From: Hanstruepera marina
Lineage (GTDB): Bacteria > Bacteroidota > Bacteroidia > Flavobacteriales > Flavobacteriaceae
Reading direction: 5' to 3'
DNA: 64,000 bases
NCBI RefSeq assembly: GCF_019880635.1
Contig: NZ_JAINVX010000005.1
Coordinates: forward strand, 248,001-312,000
A program made the translations under genes and the position numbers. Shown in pieces: positions 35,251 through 44,346 of this stretch; within the stretch, counting starts at the first letter, position 1, and each line of letters begins with the position of its first letter. The notes beneath the pieces were generated by a model. It saw only the letters and a program-made list of their open reading frames with translations. It did no database searches and was not told where the DNA came from.

Positions 35251-37689
35251 ATGGAATCAAACATGATTTTTGTGCCAATTGCAATGGCAGTACTTGGCCT
35301 TCTGTTTATGATGGTGAAAATGGCTTGGGTTAAAAAGCAACCAGCCGGAAGTGAGAAAATGCAGGGTATATCTAAAGCTATTAAGGAAGGAGCTTTAGCA
35401 TTTTTAGGTGCTGAATATCGTTTATTATTGGTATTCGTTGTAATTGCAGCAGTAGCACTAGGTGTTATTTCAATGTTGGTGGATACAACCCATTGGATAA
35501 TTATTGTGGCTTTTATTGTGGGAGCATTTGCATCAGCTTTAGCTGGAAACATTGGTATGCGTATTGCAACCGAGGCCAATGCTAGAACTGCAGAAGCTGC
35601 TAAAACAAGTTTGCCACAGGCTTTAAAAGTCTCGTTTGGTGGAGGAACTGTTATGGGGCTGGGTGTAGCTAGTTTAGCTGTGTTAGGATTGAGTTTGTTC
35701 TTTTTCGTATTTGTAAAAATGTTTGTGGATGGAGGTTCATCATTCTATACTGATATGACCATGGCCCTTGAAGCATTGGCTGGATTCTCACTTGGTGCAG
35801 AGTCTATTGCCTTGTTTGCACGTGTTGGTGGTGGTATCTATACAAAAGCTGCTGATGTTGGTGCTGATTTAGTTGGTAAGGTTGAAGCAGGGATTCCAGA
35901 AGACGATCCTCGTAACCCAGCTACTATTGCTGATAACGTAGGTGATAATGTTGGTGACGTTGCAGGTATGGGAGCTGACTTATTTGGTTCTTACGTAGCG
36001 ACTGTTTTAGCTGCAATGGTGCTTGGGAATTATTTGATTAAGGATATGTCTTTAAACGCACCTTTTACTGATGATTTTAATAACATGGGACCAATTTTAT
36101 TGCCAATCGTTATTGCAGGTGTTGGTATCTTGGCTTCAATCATTGGAACATTCTTGGTTAAAATCTCAAACAACGATGCTAAAGAACCGCAAGTTCAAAA
36201 AGCATTGGATATGGGTAACTGGGTATCTATCATCATTACATTAATTGCTAGTTGGTTCTTAATTGATATGATGTTGCCAGAAACTATGAATATGAAATTC
36301 TTTGGAGAGGGTTATAAAGCCATTCCTTCAATGAATGTGTTTTGGTCAGCTTGTATTGGTTTGGCTGTAGGTGCATTAATTTCTATGGTAACAGCATTCT
36401 ATACAAGTTTAGGAAAAAAACCAGTTTTAGACATCGTTAAAAATAGTTCAACTGGAGCGGCAACAAACATTATTGCGGGACTAGCAGTAGGAATGAAGTC
36501 TACGTTTTTATCGGTTATATTATTTGCTGCAGCAATTTATGGTTCTTATGAATTAGCAGGTTTCTATGGTGTGGCTTTAGCTGCTTCTGCCATGATGGCA
36601 ACAACTGCTATGCAGTTGGCTATCGATGCGTTTGGACCAATTGCTGATAATGCTGGTGGTGTTGCTGAAATGAGTGAATTAGAGCCTCACGTTCGTGAGC
36701 GTACAGATATTTTAGATTCAGTAGGAAATACTACTGCCGCTGTTGGAAAAGGTTTCGCTATTGCTTCGGCAGCTTTAACAGCTTTAGCATTATTTGCGGC
36801 TTATGTGACATTTACGGGAATTGACGGTATCAATATTTTTAGAGCGGATGTATTAGCCATGTTATTTGTTGGAGGTATGATTCCGGTAATCTTTTCCGCT
36901 TTGGCTATGCAATCAGTTGGTAAGGCAGCAATGGAAATGGTTCAGGAAGTACGTCGTCAGTTTAGAGAAATTCCAGGTATTATGGAAGGAACAGGAACTC
37001 CTGAATATGCAAAATGTGTAGATATTTCTACCAAAGCAGCGTTAAAAGAAATGATATTGCCTGGTTTAATTACAATTATTACACCTATCATCATCGGATT
37101 GGTATTTGGTGCTGAACCTCTAGGTGGTTATATGGCTGGTGTTTGTGTGTCTGGTGTTATGTGGGCTATTTTCCAAAACAATGCAGGAGGTGCATGGGAT
37201 AATGCTAAAAAATCATTTGAAGCTGGTGTTGAAATCAATGGTGAAATGACCTATAAAGGTTCAGATGCGCATAAAGCAGCTGTAACTGGTGATACTGTTG
37301 GTGATCCTTTTAAAGATACTTCAGGGCCTTCTATGAACATTTTAATTAAACTAACTTGTTTAGTAGGTCTGGTAATTGCTCCAATATTAGGAGGCCACGC
37401 TATTGAAGAAGGTGTTGCCATGAATGACAATGAAGTTGAGGTTGTAGAGGGGCAAAAGGTTAAGAAGGTATTGGTTGAAATGAATATTTTAAACGAGAAC
37501 TTAGCCAAGGCTATTGTAAAAACTACAACTGTTGTAAATGGGGAGTCTCAAGTTAAAGAATCTGTTATTTCTGGAACTCCAGAAGAGGTTCAAGCCAAAG
37601 TAGATAAACTTAAAGGCGAGGCTACTCAATTTAAAGAAAAAGTTATTGATAAAACAAAAGAAGTTGAGGAAGAAATCGTAAAAGAATAA
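35251..37689 (+). CDS. hppA: Membrane ion-translocating pyrophosphatase with long C-terminal tail
   Basis: An 812-residue protein with about 16 helices. It couples PPi hydrolysis to H+ or Na+ export. The substrate loop is '[20 protein letters not shown]' followed by '[20 protein letters not shown]'. '[16 protein letters not shown]' and '[12 protein letters not shown]' are the other PPi sites. The Ala in '[10 protein letters not shown]' marks the K+-dependent class (K+-independent enzymes have Lys there). After about residue 715 a 98-residue acidic/Lys-rich, probably coiled-coil tail follows, which most homologues lack or have shorter. Whether the ion is H+ or Na+ I cannot tell. Confidence 0.96.
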   Translation: MESNMIFVPIAMAVLGLLFMMVKMAWVKKQPAGSEKMQGISKAIKEGALAFLGAEYRLLLVFVVIAAVALGVISMLVDTTHWIIIVAFIVGAFASALAGNIGMRIATEANARTAEAAKTSLPQALKVSFGGGTVMGLGVASLAVLGLSLFFFVFVKMFVDGGSSFYTDMTMALEALAGFSLGAESIALFARVGGGIYTKAADVGADLVGKVEAGIPEDDPRNPATIADNVGDNVGDVAGMGADLFGSYVATVLAAMVLGNYLIKDMSLNAPFTDDFNNMGPILLPIVIAGVGILASIIGTFLVKISNNDAKEPQVQKALDMGNWVSIIITLIASWFLIDMMLPETMNMKFFGEGYKAIPSMNVFWSACIGLAVGALISMVTAFYTSLGKKPVLDIVKNSSTGAATNIIAGLAVGMKSTFLSVILFAAAIYGSYELAGFYGVALAASAMMATTAMQLAIDAFGPIADNAGGVAEMSELEPHVRERTDILDSVGNTTAAVGKGFAIASAALTALALFAAYVTFTGIDGINIFRADVLAMLFVGGMIPVIFSALAMQSVGKAAMEMVQEVRRQFREIPGIMEGTGTPEYAKCVDISTKAALKEMILPGLITIITPIIIGLVFGAEPLGGYMAGVCVSGVMWAIFQNNAGGAWDNAKKSFEAGVEINGEMTYKGSDAHKAAVTGDTVGDPFKDTSGPSMNILIKLTCLVGLVIAPILGGHAIEEGVAMNDNEVEVVEGQKVKKVLVEMNILNENLAKAIVKTTTVVNGESQVKESVISGTPEEVQAKVDKLKGEATQFKEKVIDKTKEVEEEIVKE

Positions 37690-37714
37690 ATAGTTTCTTT
37701 TTATAAATAGCTAT

Positions 37715-37745
37715 AAAAAAACCACGCATCAAGCGTGGTTTTTTA
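37715..37745. terminator. Bidirectional terminator between hppA and the dNK gene
   Basis: AAAAAACCACGC-ATCAA-GCGTGGTTTTTT hairpin with flanking A and T runs, in the convergent gap. Confidence 0.88.
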
Positions 37746-37759
37746 ATTAATTCTGTATT

Positions 37760-38374
37760 TTAGAATAAGCCATGAATTTCAGCTTCGATTTTATTTATTA
37801 TCGTTCCTAGGTCTTCAGGGTTAGAAACAAAATCCATATTGTCAACATCTATAATCAAAAGTTTCCCTTTATCATAACCATGAATCCAGGCTTCATAACG
37901 CTCGTTTAAACGGCTTAAGTAATCTATGCTAATAGAGTTTTCATAATCGCGCCCGCGTTTGTGGATTTGATTAACTAAATTAGGTATTGAGCTACGCAAA
38001 TAGATTAATAAATCTGGTCCTTGAACAAACGACTCCATTAAGTCAAATAACGAACGGTAATTTTCAAAATCACGATTGGTCATTAAGCCCATGGCGTGCA
38101 AATTGGGCGCAAAAATATGTGCGTCTTCATAAATGGTACGGTCCTGAATAATATCTTTGCCACTCTGTCTTATTTGATTGACTTGTCTGAAACGGCTATT
38201 TAAAAAATAAACTTGTAGGTTAAAACTCCAACGTTCCATTTGATTGTAAAAATCATCAAGGTAGGGGTTGTCCACAACATCTTCCAGTTGTGGTTCCCAT
38301 TTGTAATGTTTTGCCAATAATTTTGTTAGCGTAGTTTTTCCAGCGCCAATATTTCCCGCTACTGCAACATGCAT
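37760..38374 (-). CDS. Deoxynucleoside kinase
   Basis: A 204-residue kinase phosphorylating deoxynucleosides. The P-loop is 'VAVAGNIGAGKTTLTKLL' at the N-terminus. Substrate-site 'IQDRTIYEDAHIFA' has the D-R-x-x-x-E motif, and the LID is 'HKRGRDYENS'. It resembles the C-terminal half of the FolK fusion at 2097-3230, so the genome has at least two such kinases, perhaps split between purine and pyrimidine substrates. It precedes the next gene by 3 bp on the same strand. Confidence 0.93.
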   Translation of the reverse strand: MHVAVAGNIGAGKTTLTKLLAKHYKWEPQLEDVVDNPYLDDFYNQMERWSFNLQVYFLNSRFRQVNQIRQSGKDIIQDRTIYEDAHIFAPNLHAMGLMTNRDFENYRSLFDLMESFVQGPDLLIYLRSSIPNLVNQIHKRGRDYENSISIDYLSRLNERYEAWIHGYDKGKLLIIDVDNMDFVSNPEDLGTIINKIEAEIHGLF

Positions 38375-38377
38375 AGT

Positions 38378-39157
38378 TTAATAGTTTTTTAGTTGGAATT
38401 TATAAAGGATTTCAGAATCGTAAATATACAAGGTTTCACCCGTTACAAAAAACTGATTTATTAACAATTCAGGTAGGTTGATAGGTATGATTTCTTCAGT
38501 TTTGTCTTTAAGAAAGTATAGTTTTTCGCCCTTTTTTAATACGACATCATCATTGCGTTCTTCAACAGCTGTATAGCCGTCATTTTTTATTTTATACAGC
38601 ATACTACCAAAATAACTATACTTGTAGATGTAATTTTCAGTAAGAAGCCAAGCGTAGTTGTAATTGCTGGCTAAATCCAAAACATTTGAAACCACGGGTA
38701 AGGCTGTAGCTCGAACCTGATTGTTTAAATAATCATATAATTGTAATTGCTGTAAATCTAGATTGAATGTCCAAATAGTATTGTCATTTCCAACTGAAAC
38801 ATGGCTTACATTTCGATAAGGCTGTCTAACATTAAAGTCTATTTTATATATCTCTGCCAATCGGTTGTCTAAAACAATTACGGTATTAAAATCCTTATAA
38901 AAAAGTATCATTTTAAGCGGATTATAAATATCGGTAGATGCAATTTCCCCTAATTGAATAGCGCTAAAATTTATAGTTTTAGTATCCGTTTTTTTATGAA
39001 AGACATTATTGTTTATGTAGTATTGCGCATCGAAATTATCTGTTCCAACGATAGATTGTACTTTTAAAGGTGAAGATTCAAGCAAAGCAGCTTTAAGGCT
39101 ATCTTGAGAATATAGTTGTACTGAAAAAAATAATAAAAAAGAGAATGTCCATTTCAT
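38378..39157 (-). CDS. Secreted hypothetical protein, beta-propeller-like
   Basis: A 259-residue protein with a signal peptide (to about residue 17). The rest is beta strands with 'NTVIVLDNRLAEIYKIDFN', 'NDNTIWTFNLDLQQLQLYDY' and 'YNYAWLLTENYIYKYSYFG', each ending in an aromatic pair. The spacing (about 40-45 residues) suggests a beta-propeller. I recognise no named family. It lies between the response regulator and the dNK gene in one direction and may be part of that transcript. Confidence 0.72.
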   Translation of the reverse strand: MKWTFSFLLFFSVQLYSQDSLKAALLESSPLKVQSIVGTDNFDAQYYINNNVFHKKTDTKTINFSAIQLGEIASTDIYNPLKMILFYKDFNTVIVLDNRLAEIYKIDFNVRQPYRNVSHVSVGNDNTIWTFNLDLQQLQLYDYLNNQVRATALPVVSNVLDLASNYNYAWLLTENYIYKYSYFGSMLYKIKNDGYTAVEERNDDVVLKKGEKLYFLKDKTEEIIPINLPELLINQFFVTGETLYIYDSEILYKFQLKNY

Positions 39158-39191
39158 ACGAAATCGAAAAGTACAAAAATCAATCCAAAAA

Positions 39192-39875
39192 TCAACAGAT
39201 TAATTTATAACCAAACCCGCGAACATTTAATATTTGAACGCTTTCATCTTTTTTAAGTTTTTTGCGAAGTTTGGTTATAAAAACATCCATACTTCTAGCA
39301 TTAAAAAAATCGTCATTCCCCCAAAGTTTATTTAGTATAACCGAACGATCTAAAACGTGATTCTTATTTTTTATTAAATGAAATAATAAATGGGTTTCTC
39401 TATGTGTTAGCTGAACAGGTTTTTCAGATTTATAGGACAGAGTTTGTTTTGGAAAATCGAACACATAATTACCTATTTGATAGCTTACTTTAGTTTGTTC
39501 TTTAGCAGAACGGTTTAATAGATTGTGAATTCTAACAATTAATTCTTCCATGCTAAAGGGTTTTTTTAGATAGTCATTGCCGCCTATGGTAAATCCTTCA
39601 ACAACATCATGAGTTTGCGATTTGGCTGTTAAAAAAATAATAGGAATGGTATGGTCTATAGCACGTATTTCTTTAGCCAATGTAAAGCCATCTTTTTTTG
39701 GCATCATAACATCCAAAACCAAAAGTTCAGGGTATTCTTGGTTATAGGTTTTAAAAGCATCTTCACCATTTGCGCAAAGTAAGACTTCAAAATCACGTGT
39801 TTCTAAGCTTTCTTTAATAATTTGGCCTAAAGCAGGTTCGTCTTCGGCTAATAAAATGGTTGTTTTTTCAGCCAT
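39192..39875 (-). CDS. OmpR-family response regulator (RprY-like)
   Basis: A 227-residue regulator. The receiver domain has the acidic pocket near E11-D12-E13, phospho-acceptor D55 in 'LVLDVMMPKKDG', and Lys in 'LKKPFSMEEL'. A winged-helix DNA-binding domain covers 130-227 ('VQLTHRETHLLFHLIKNKNH', 'RSMDVFITKLRKKLK', 'NVRGFGYKL'). It overlaps the kinase gene by 8 bp and is its partner. It resembles the RprXY system of Bacteroides. Probable target: the GTTAACAC repeats at 41401-41430. Confidence 0.94.
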   Translation of the reverse strand: MAEKTTILLAEDEPALGQIIKESLETRDFEVLLCANGEDAFKTYNQEYPELLVLDVMMPKKDGFTLAKEIRAIDHTIPIIFLTAKSQTHDVVEGFTIGGNDYLKKPFSMEELIVRIHNLLNRSAKEQTKVSYQIGNYVFDFPKQTLSYKSEKPVQLTHRETHLLFHLIKNKNHVLDRSVILNKLWGNDDFFNARSMDVFITKLRKKLKKDESVQILNVRGFGYKLIC

Positions 39876-41361
39876 TAGGTAAAGTTATTTTAAAGATTTT
39901 TTGATTGTTTCCTAATTTCAATGAAATAACACCGCCATGATTTTCTATTATTTTTTTGGTGTAATACAAGCCAATACCAAAACCCTTTACGTCATGTGTG
40001 TTGCCCTTGGGTATGCGATAGAATTTTTCGAATATCCTATGTTTTTGCTCTTCTGTTAGACTATTTTCATTATCAGAAACCGAAACTGTGAAGCCAATGC
40101 TGTTTTTAGATAGGCTAACTTTAATGGTGTCTCCACCGTATTTAATGGCATTGTCAATTATGTTGTTAATGGCATTTTCAAAATGAAAAACATCCACAGT
40201 TCCAAAAATATCAGAGTTAAAGTCAGTTAGTTCTAAAGTTTTGGATTGTATTTGTAATTGATGTTTGTAAACCAATTTTTCAATTAATTCAGAGACATTA
40301 ACAGATTCCTTTTTAAGCTCTAAATTATCACTATCAAGTGAAGCTGTTTCCAAAAGTTTTTCCACCATGGTGTTTAACTTTTTTAATTGCTCTTCAGACA
40401 TGTTTAAATAGCTTTTGGTCTTTTCCTTGTCGTTTATGATATTAAAATTCTTAATACTCTCTAGAGCAACACCAATGGTGGCAATTGGAGTTTTAAATTC
40501 ATGCGTAATGTTGCTTATTAAATCGTTTTTTACTTCAGCCAATTGCTTTTGGTGCTTAATAACTTTTAATAGGTAAAATAAACACCCAATAACACCTAAA
40601 ACCAACAAAAGTGATAAGAAAAGACCAGATAGTATGCGTTTCAAAATTATAGCCGTGCTGTTGGTAAAACGAATTTCCAGTAAGCTACCTTTTGGTAAAT
40701 AGGCTGATTTTGACATCGTTTTTAAATGGCTGTTTTTAATCGAACTGTAATTTTTAGATTGTAACGTATCAAAAGGAGATTTAAATAGCAGGGCGTAATC
40801 AACATTTAAGCTTTTTCTATCGAGTTCTAGTTGTATAAGCGAGTCTAATCTGTCAATTTTTAAGCTATCATTTGTCATGGAATAAATGACTTTTGAAGTC
40901 AGTAATTTAAAAGAGTCTTCGGTTAGGGAATCTAAATGCGAATGGTTTGTTGCTCTAATTTCCAACTGTGAAGGCATCCATTTTTTTACAACCTTATTTT
41001 TAATAGAATCGTTTTCTTTTATAACCGAAATATCTTCTAATATATCTATTCTTAAAGAGTCGTCATTTAAAATGTTTTGAGAAATCAAATCAATATTCTG
41101 TATAATGCTATCAATTTGTTTCTGTTTATTTTTTAAGTCTGATTCATTATTTAATTCAAATGCAAAAGCCATTGTGTTATGCTGTGCAATACTTGTATAA
41201 TAGCCATCTACAGCATTGTCTAAACTTATTTGAACATCATTAATAAGCTGTTGTTTGTTGGTCAAATAATTCTTGTAGTTCCAATATACCTGTATAGCTA
41301 TTGTGCATAAAATAACAACCACAATGGTGTTTAAAATCCACTTATAACGTATGTCATTCAT
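39868..41361 (-). CDS. Membrane sensor histidine kinase (RprX-like)
   Basis: A 497-residue kinase. Transmembrane helices at about 8-28 and 240-262 enclose a 210-residue periplasmic sensor region with no recognisable fold. The DHp domain has the phospho-acceptor His in 'NLISNITHEFKTPIATIGVA', and the HATPase domain has the N box 'NIIDNAIKYGGD', G1 'VSDNE' and G2 'GFGIGLYYTKKIIENHGG'. It is divergent from the GLPGLI genes. A TACATTTG box sits only 5 bp before the ATG, too close for a usual leader. Confidence 0.94.
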   Translation of the reverse strand: MNDIRYKWILNTIVVVILCTIAIQVYWNYKNYLTNKQQLINDVQISLDNAVDGYYTSIAQHNTMAFAFELNNESDLKNKQKQIDSIIQNIDLISQNILNDDSLRIDILEDISVIKENDSIKNKVVKKWMPSQLEIRATNHSHLDSLTEDSFKLLTSKVIYSMTNDSLKIDRLDSLIQLELDRKSLNVDYALLFKSPFDTLQSKNYSSIKNSHLKTMSKSAYLPKGSLLEIRFTNSTAIILKRILSGLFLSLLLVLGVIGCLFYLLKVIKHQKQLAEVKNDLISNITHEFKTPIATIGVALESIKNFNIINDKEKTKSYLNMSEEQLKKLNTMVEKLLETASLDSDNLELKKESVNVSELIEKLVYKHQLQIQSKTLELTDFNSDIFGTVDVFHFENAINNIIDNAIKYGGDTIKVSLSKNSIGFTVSVSDNENSLTEEQKHRIFEKFYRIPKGNTHDVKGFGIGLYYTKKIIENHGGVISLKLGNNQKIFKITLPNG

Positions 41362-41400
41362 AATTCAAATGTATAGGTAAAAAATTAGTATTGCTAATCG

Positions 41401-41430
41401 GTTAACACACGTTAACACTCATTAACTGTT
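41401..41430. promoter_or_regulatory. 10-bp-period direct repeats, probable response-regulator operator
   Basis: GTTAACACAC, GTTAACACTC and ATTAACTGTT lie head to tail with an exact 10-bp period in the divergent region between the histidine kinase and the first GLPGLI gene. OmpR-family regulators bind direct repeats about one helical turn apart. The spacing and position fit; binding is inferred. Confidence 0.55.
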
Positions 41431-41484
41431 ATTGTTTAATTTACATATCATATTTGTGATAGTGAAACTTAAAAACATGCAATC

Positions 41485-42330
41485 ATGAAAAAAACAATAA
41501 CATTTTTACTATTTATTTTGGCACTTCAATTTGCATTTGCACAAAATTTTCAAGGAGAAGCAACCTATAAAACGTCCCGTAAAATAGATATTCAACTGGA
41601 TAGTACTCAAATGAGTTCGGATCAACACAAGCTTATGCTAGAGATGGTTAAAAAACAATTTCAAAAAACATTTATTTTAAGCTTTAATAAGGAAGAGTCC
41701 ATTTACAAAGAAGATAAACCACTTGAGTCGCCCCAACCAGCAGGTGTGGAAATTATGGTGGTCAATACCAGTGGGTCTGATGTACTTTACAAAAATTTAA
41801 AAGAGAAACGATATACCAATCAAAATGAATCTTTTAGCAAGTTATTTTTAATAAAGGATAAGCTTCAAGAGTTAGATTGGGAAATGACAGGAGAAACAAA
41901 ATTCATTGGCGACTATGAATGTTATAAGGCAACTACTACAAGAGAAGAGGAGGTTTTAGAGAGCGGTATAAGTATTAATGGAGATAAAGATTTAGAAGCC
42001 GATATGGATGCTGAACCAAAAATGCGCGAAGTTGTTGTTACAGCCTGGTATGCGCCGGCTATTCCAGTTAATAATGGTCCTCAAAATTATCATGGGTTAC
42101 CAGGTCTTATTCTAGAAGTTAACGATGGTACTTCAACAATGATTTGCAGTAAGATTGTGTTAAATCCAGACAAGAAAGTTAAAATTGAAGAGCCTACAAA
42201 AGGAAAAGAACTTGATCAAGCCAAGTACGATGAAATAATGGAAAAGAAAATTCAAGAGATGCAGGAGCGTATGCGTTCGTCGTGGAGTGACGATGGTGGA
42301 CAAAATGTTGAGATTCGTATTGGAGGTTAA
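41485..42330 (+). CDS. GLPGLI family protein, copy 1
   Basis: A 281-residue protein. Signal peptide to about residue 19. The family signature 'HGLPGLILEVNDGTSTMICS' is near residue 210. Further family features: 'QEATYKTSRK'-type first strand after 'NFQGEA', 'EESIYKEDK', 'FLIKDKLQELDWEMTGETKFIG', 'YECYKATT' and 'VVTAWYAPAIPVNNGPQNY'. The function of GLPGLI proteins is unknown. First of three tandem paralogues, with the most diverged C-terminus ('MQERMRSSWSDDGGQNVEIR'). Confidence 0.93.
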   Translation: MKKTITFLLFILALQFAFAQNFQGEATYKTSRKIDIQLDSTQMSSDQHKLMLEMVKKQFQKTFILSFNKEESIYKEDKPLESPQPAGVEIMVVNTSGSDVLYKNLKEKRYTNQNESFSKLFLIKDKLQELDWEMTGETKFIGDYECYKATTTREEEVLESGISINGDKDLEADMDAEPKMREVVVTAWYAPAIPVNNGPQNYHGLPGLILEVNDGTSTMICSKIVLNPDKKVKIEEPTKGKELDQAKYDEIMEKKIQEMQERMRSSWSDDGGQNVEIRIGG

Positions 42331-42376
42331 TTTTTTGTGAAAATTTTAACAGTCAAAGGTTAAACGTTTCAAGCGT

Positions 42377-42409
42377 TTGTTAGTCATATAGGAATTAATC
42401 GTAATTTCG
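42377..42409 (+). promoter_or_regulatory. Promoter of GLPGLI copy 2
   Basis: TTG (42377-42379), a 22-bp spacer, then TAATTTCG (42402-42409). One mismatch to the -7 consensus; 26 bp before the ATG. It suggests each copy can be transcribed on its own. Confidence 0.5.
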
Positions 42410-42434
42410 ATTATAACTTTTAAGACGCTATACA

Positions 42435-43322
42435 ATGAAACTACAAACTACAAAAATGCCTTTAATTGCATTTTTCTTATTGATTACTTTATTTTCTTTT
42501 GCCCAAAAAGACTTTCAAGGAAAAGCCTATTACCAAACTAAAACCACAATGGATTTAGATAATTGGGGAGGACGTCAATTAAGTGAACAACAAAAAAAGC
42601 AAATGATGGAACGTATGAAAAGTTTTTTAGAAAAACAGTACGTTTTAACTTTTACACAGTCAGAATCTTTATACAAGGAAGAAGAAAAGTTAGAAGCTCC
42701 TGGTGGAGGAGGTCGAGGATTTGGTATGATGAGTAGTTTTTCTGGAGGCGCTCAATACAAGAATATTAAAGACAAAGAAATATTGCAAGACCAAGAGTTT
42801 TTTGGAAAGCAGTTTTTGGTAAAAGATTCATTGCCAGAGTTTGAATGGGAAATGGGAACCGAAACAAAACAGATAGGCCAATATATGTGCTTTAAAGCAA
42901 CAGCTGTAAAAAAAGTCGATGAATTTGATTGGAGTAATATGAGACGAAGAGATAACAAGGAAGATGATGAAAAGAAAAAAGATTCTACTGACACGGCTGA
43001 AAAATCTGATGATCCTATGTCTGAAATAGAAGTTCCTGAAACAATAACGGTAACAGCATGGTACACACCTCAAATTCCAGTTAACAACGGGCCAGGTGAA
43101 TATTGGGGCTTACCAGGATTAATTTTAGAGGTCAGTGCTGGACGAACTACAATGCTTTGCTCAAAAATAGTCCTGAACCCTGAAGAGAAAGACGACATAA
43201 AAAAACCTTCAAAAGGAAAAGAAGTAACACGAGCAGAATACAATCAGATCGTTAAAGATAAAATGGCAGAAATGCGCGAAATGTATGGAGGTCGTAATCG
43301 CGGTGGAGGTAGAGGGCGTTAA
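42435..43322 (+). CDS. GLPGLI family protein, copy 2
   Basis: A 295-residue protein with a signal peptide (to about residue 23). Signature 'YWGLPGLILEVSAGRTTMLC'. It is closer to copy 3 than to copy 1: both have 'YYQTKTTMDLDNWGGRQLSE'-like starts, 'GKQFLVKDSL' and 'ITVTAWYTPQIPVNNGP'. A charged linker with runs of Glu/Lys/Asp around residue 175 and a Gly/Arg-rich tail ('GGRNRGGGRGR') are distinctive. Confidence 0.93.
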   Translation: MKLQTTKMPLIAFFLLITLFSFAQKDFQGKAYYQTKTTMDLDNWGGRQLSEQQKKQMMERMKSFLEKQYVLTFTQSESLYKEEEKLEAPGGGGRGFGMMSSFSGGAQYKNIKDKEILQDQEFFGKQFLVKDSLPEFEWEMGTETKQIGQYMCFKATAVKKVDEFDWSNMRRRDNKEDDEKKKDSTDTAEKSDDPMSEIEVPETITVTAWYTPQIPVNNGPGEYWGLPGLILEVSAGRTTMLCSKIVLNPEEKDDIKKPSKGKEVTRAEYNQIVKDKMAEMREMYGGRNRGGGRGR

Positions 43323-43436
43323 TTAATTGATATCTAGTAAAGTATTAAAATTTACTTAAAAGATTAAATCTCATGTCAGCTTAATAATTATTTTGTTTAA
43401 TTTTGAATACAAAAAATTAAACAAAAATAAACCATC

Positions 43437-44297
43437 ATGAATACTAAACGATTCATTTTATCATCAATATTTGGACTTTTTTTTCTATGTACAGGATTGT
43501 TTGCGCAGGATTTTCAAGGACAAGCATATTATTTCTCAAAATCTACCCTAGATTTAGGTAGATGGGGATCACGATTGAGTGAGGCACAAAAAAAACAAGT
43601 TCAAGAACGCTTGAAAAACAGATTGGAGAAAACTTATATTTTAACCTTTAGTGTTGAAGAGTCTTTGTTTAAAGAAGATGAAAAGCTAGATGCCATTTCT
43701 GGAGCTACAGACTCTTGGGGCAAAAATTTCACTCCAGGAAAACAATATAAAAATGTAAAAACTAACACGTTATTGCAAGATCAAGAGTTTTATGGCAAAC
43801 AGTTTTTAGTTAAAGACCAATTGCTAAAGTTAGAATGGAATATGACAGCAGACACAAAACAAATAGGTGAATACATGTGCATGAAAGCAGTAGCCGTGGT
43901 TCCTAGTGAGCAACTATCATGGTATGATTTTTCTTGGGATAAATTAAGAAATCAAAAGAAAGAAGAAGATAAAAATGAAAGTAATAATGAGGTAGCAGAT
44001 GGAGATACTTCCAAAATTCAAGAAGTAAACATGACGCAAATAGTGGCATGGTACACACCTCAAATACCTGTAAGCCACGGACCACTAGAATATTGGGGTT
44101 TACCTGGTTTAATTCTTGAAGTAAATGCAGGAAATACCACTATGTTATGTTCAAAAATTGTAATGAATCCAACAGAAAAAAATAAAATTGAAGCTCCAGA
44201 TAAAGGTAAAGAGGTTACCAAAATGGAGTATCAGGAAATTATAACAACAAAAATGGCCGAAATGCGCGATATGTATAGCGGTAGACGAGGCAGATGA
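43437..44297 (+). CDS. GLPGLI family protein, copy 3
   Basis: A 286-residue protein with a signal peptide (to about residue 23). Signature 'YWGLPGLILEVNAGNTTMLC'. Charged linker near residue 180 and basic tail 'MYSGRRGR' as in copy 2. A TAATTTTG box at 43398-43405 fits TAnnTTTG but lacks a TTG at -33. 49 bp separate it from the barrel gene, so they are probably cotranscribed. Confidence 0.93.
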   Translation: MNTKRFILSSIFGLFFLCTGLFAQDFQGQAYYFSKSTLDLGRWGSRLSEAQKKQVQERLKNRLEKTYILTFSVEESLFKEDEKLDAISGATDSWGKNFTPGKQYKNVKTNTLLQDQEFYGKQFLVKDQLLKLEWNMTADTKQIGEYMCMKAVAVVPSEQLSWYDFSWDKLRNQKKEEDKNESNNEVADGDTSKIQEVNMTQIVAWYTPQIPVSHGPLEYWGLPGLILEVNAGNTTMLCSKIVMNPTEKNKIEAPDKGKEVTKMEYQEIITTKMAEMRDMYSGRRGR

Positions 44298-44346
44298 TAA
44301 TTTGCTCTAAATAAAAAAAAGACAACCAAACCAAATTTTAAACTAA

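Noticed and set aside
41366-41373. TACATTTG as promoter box of the histidine kinase
   Set aside because: It lies 5 bp before the ATG, so the transcript would be leaderless; likely chance in AT-rich DNA.
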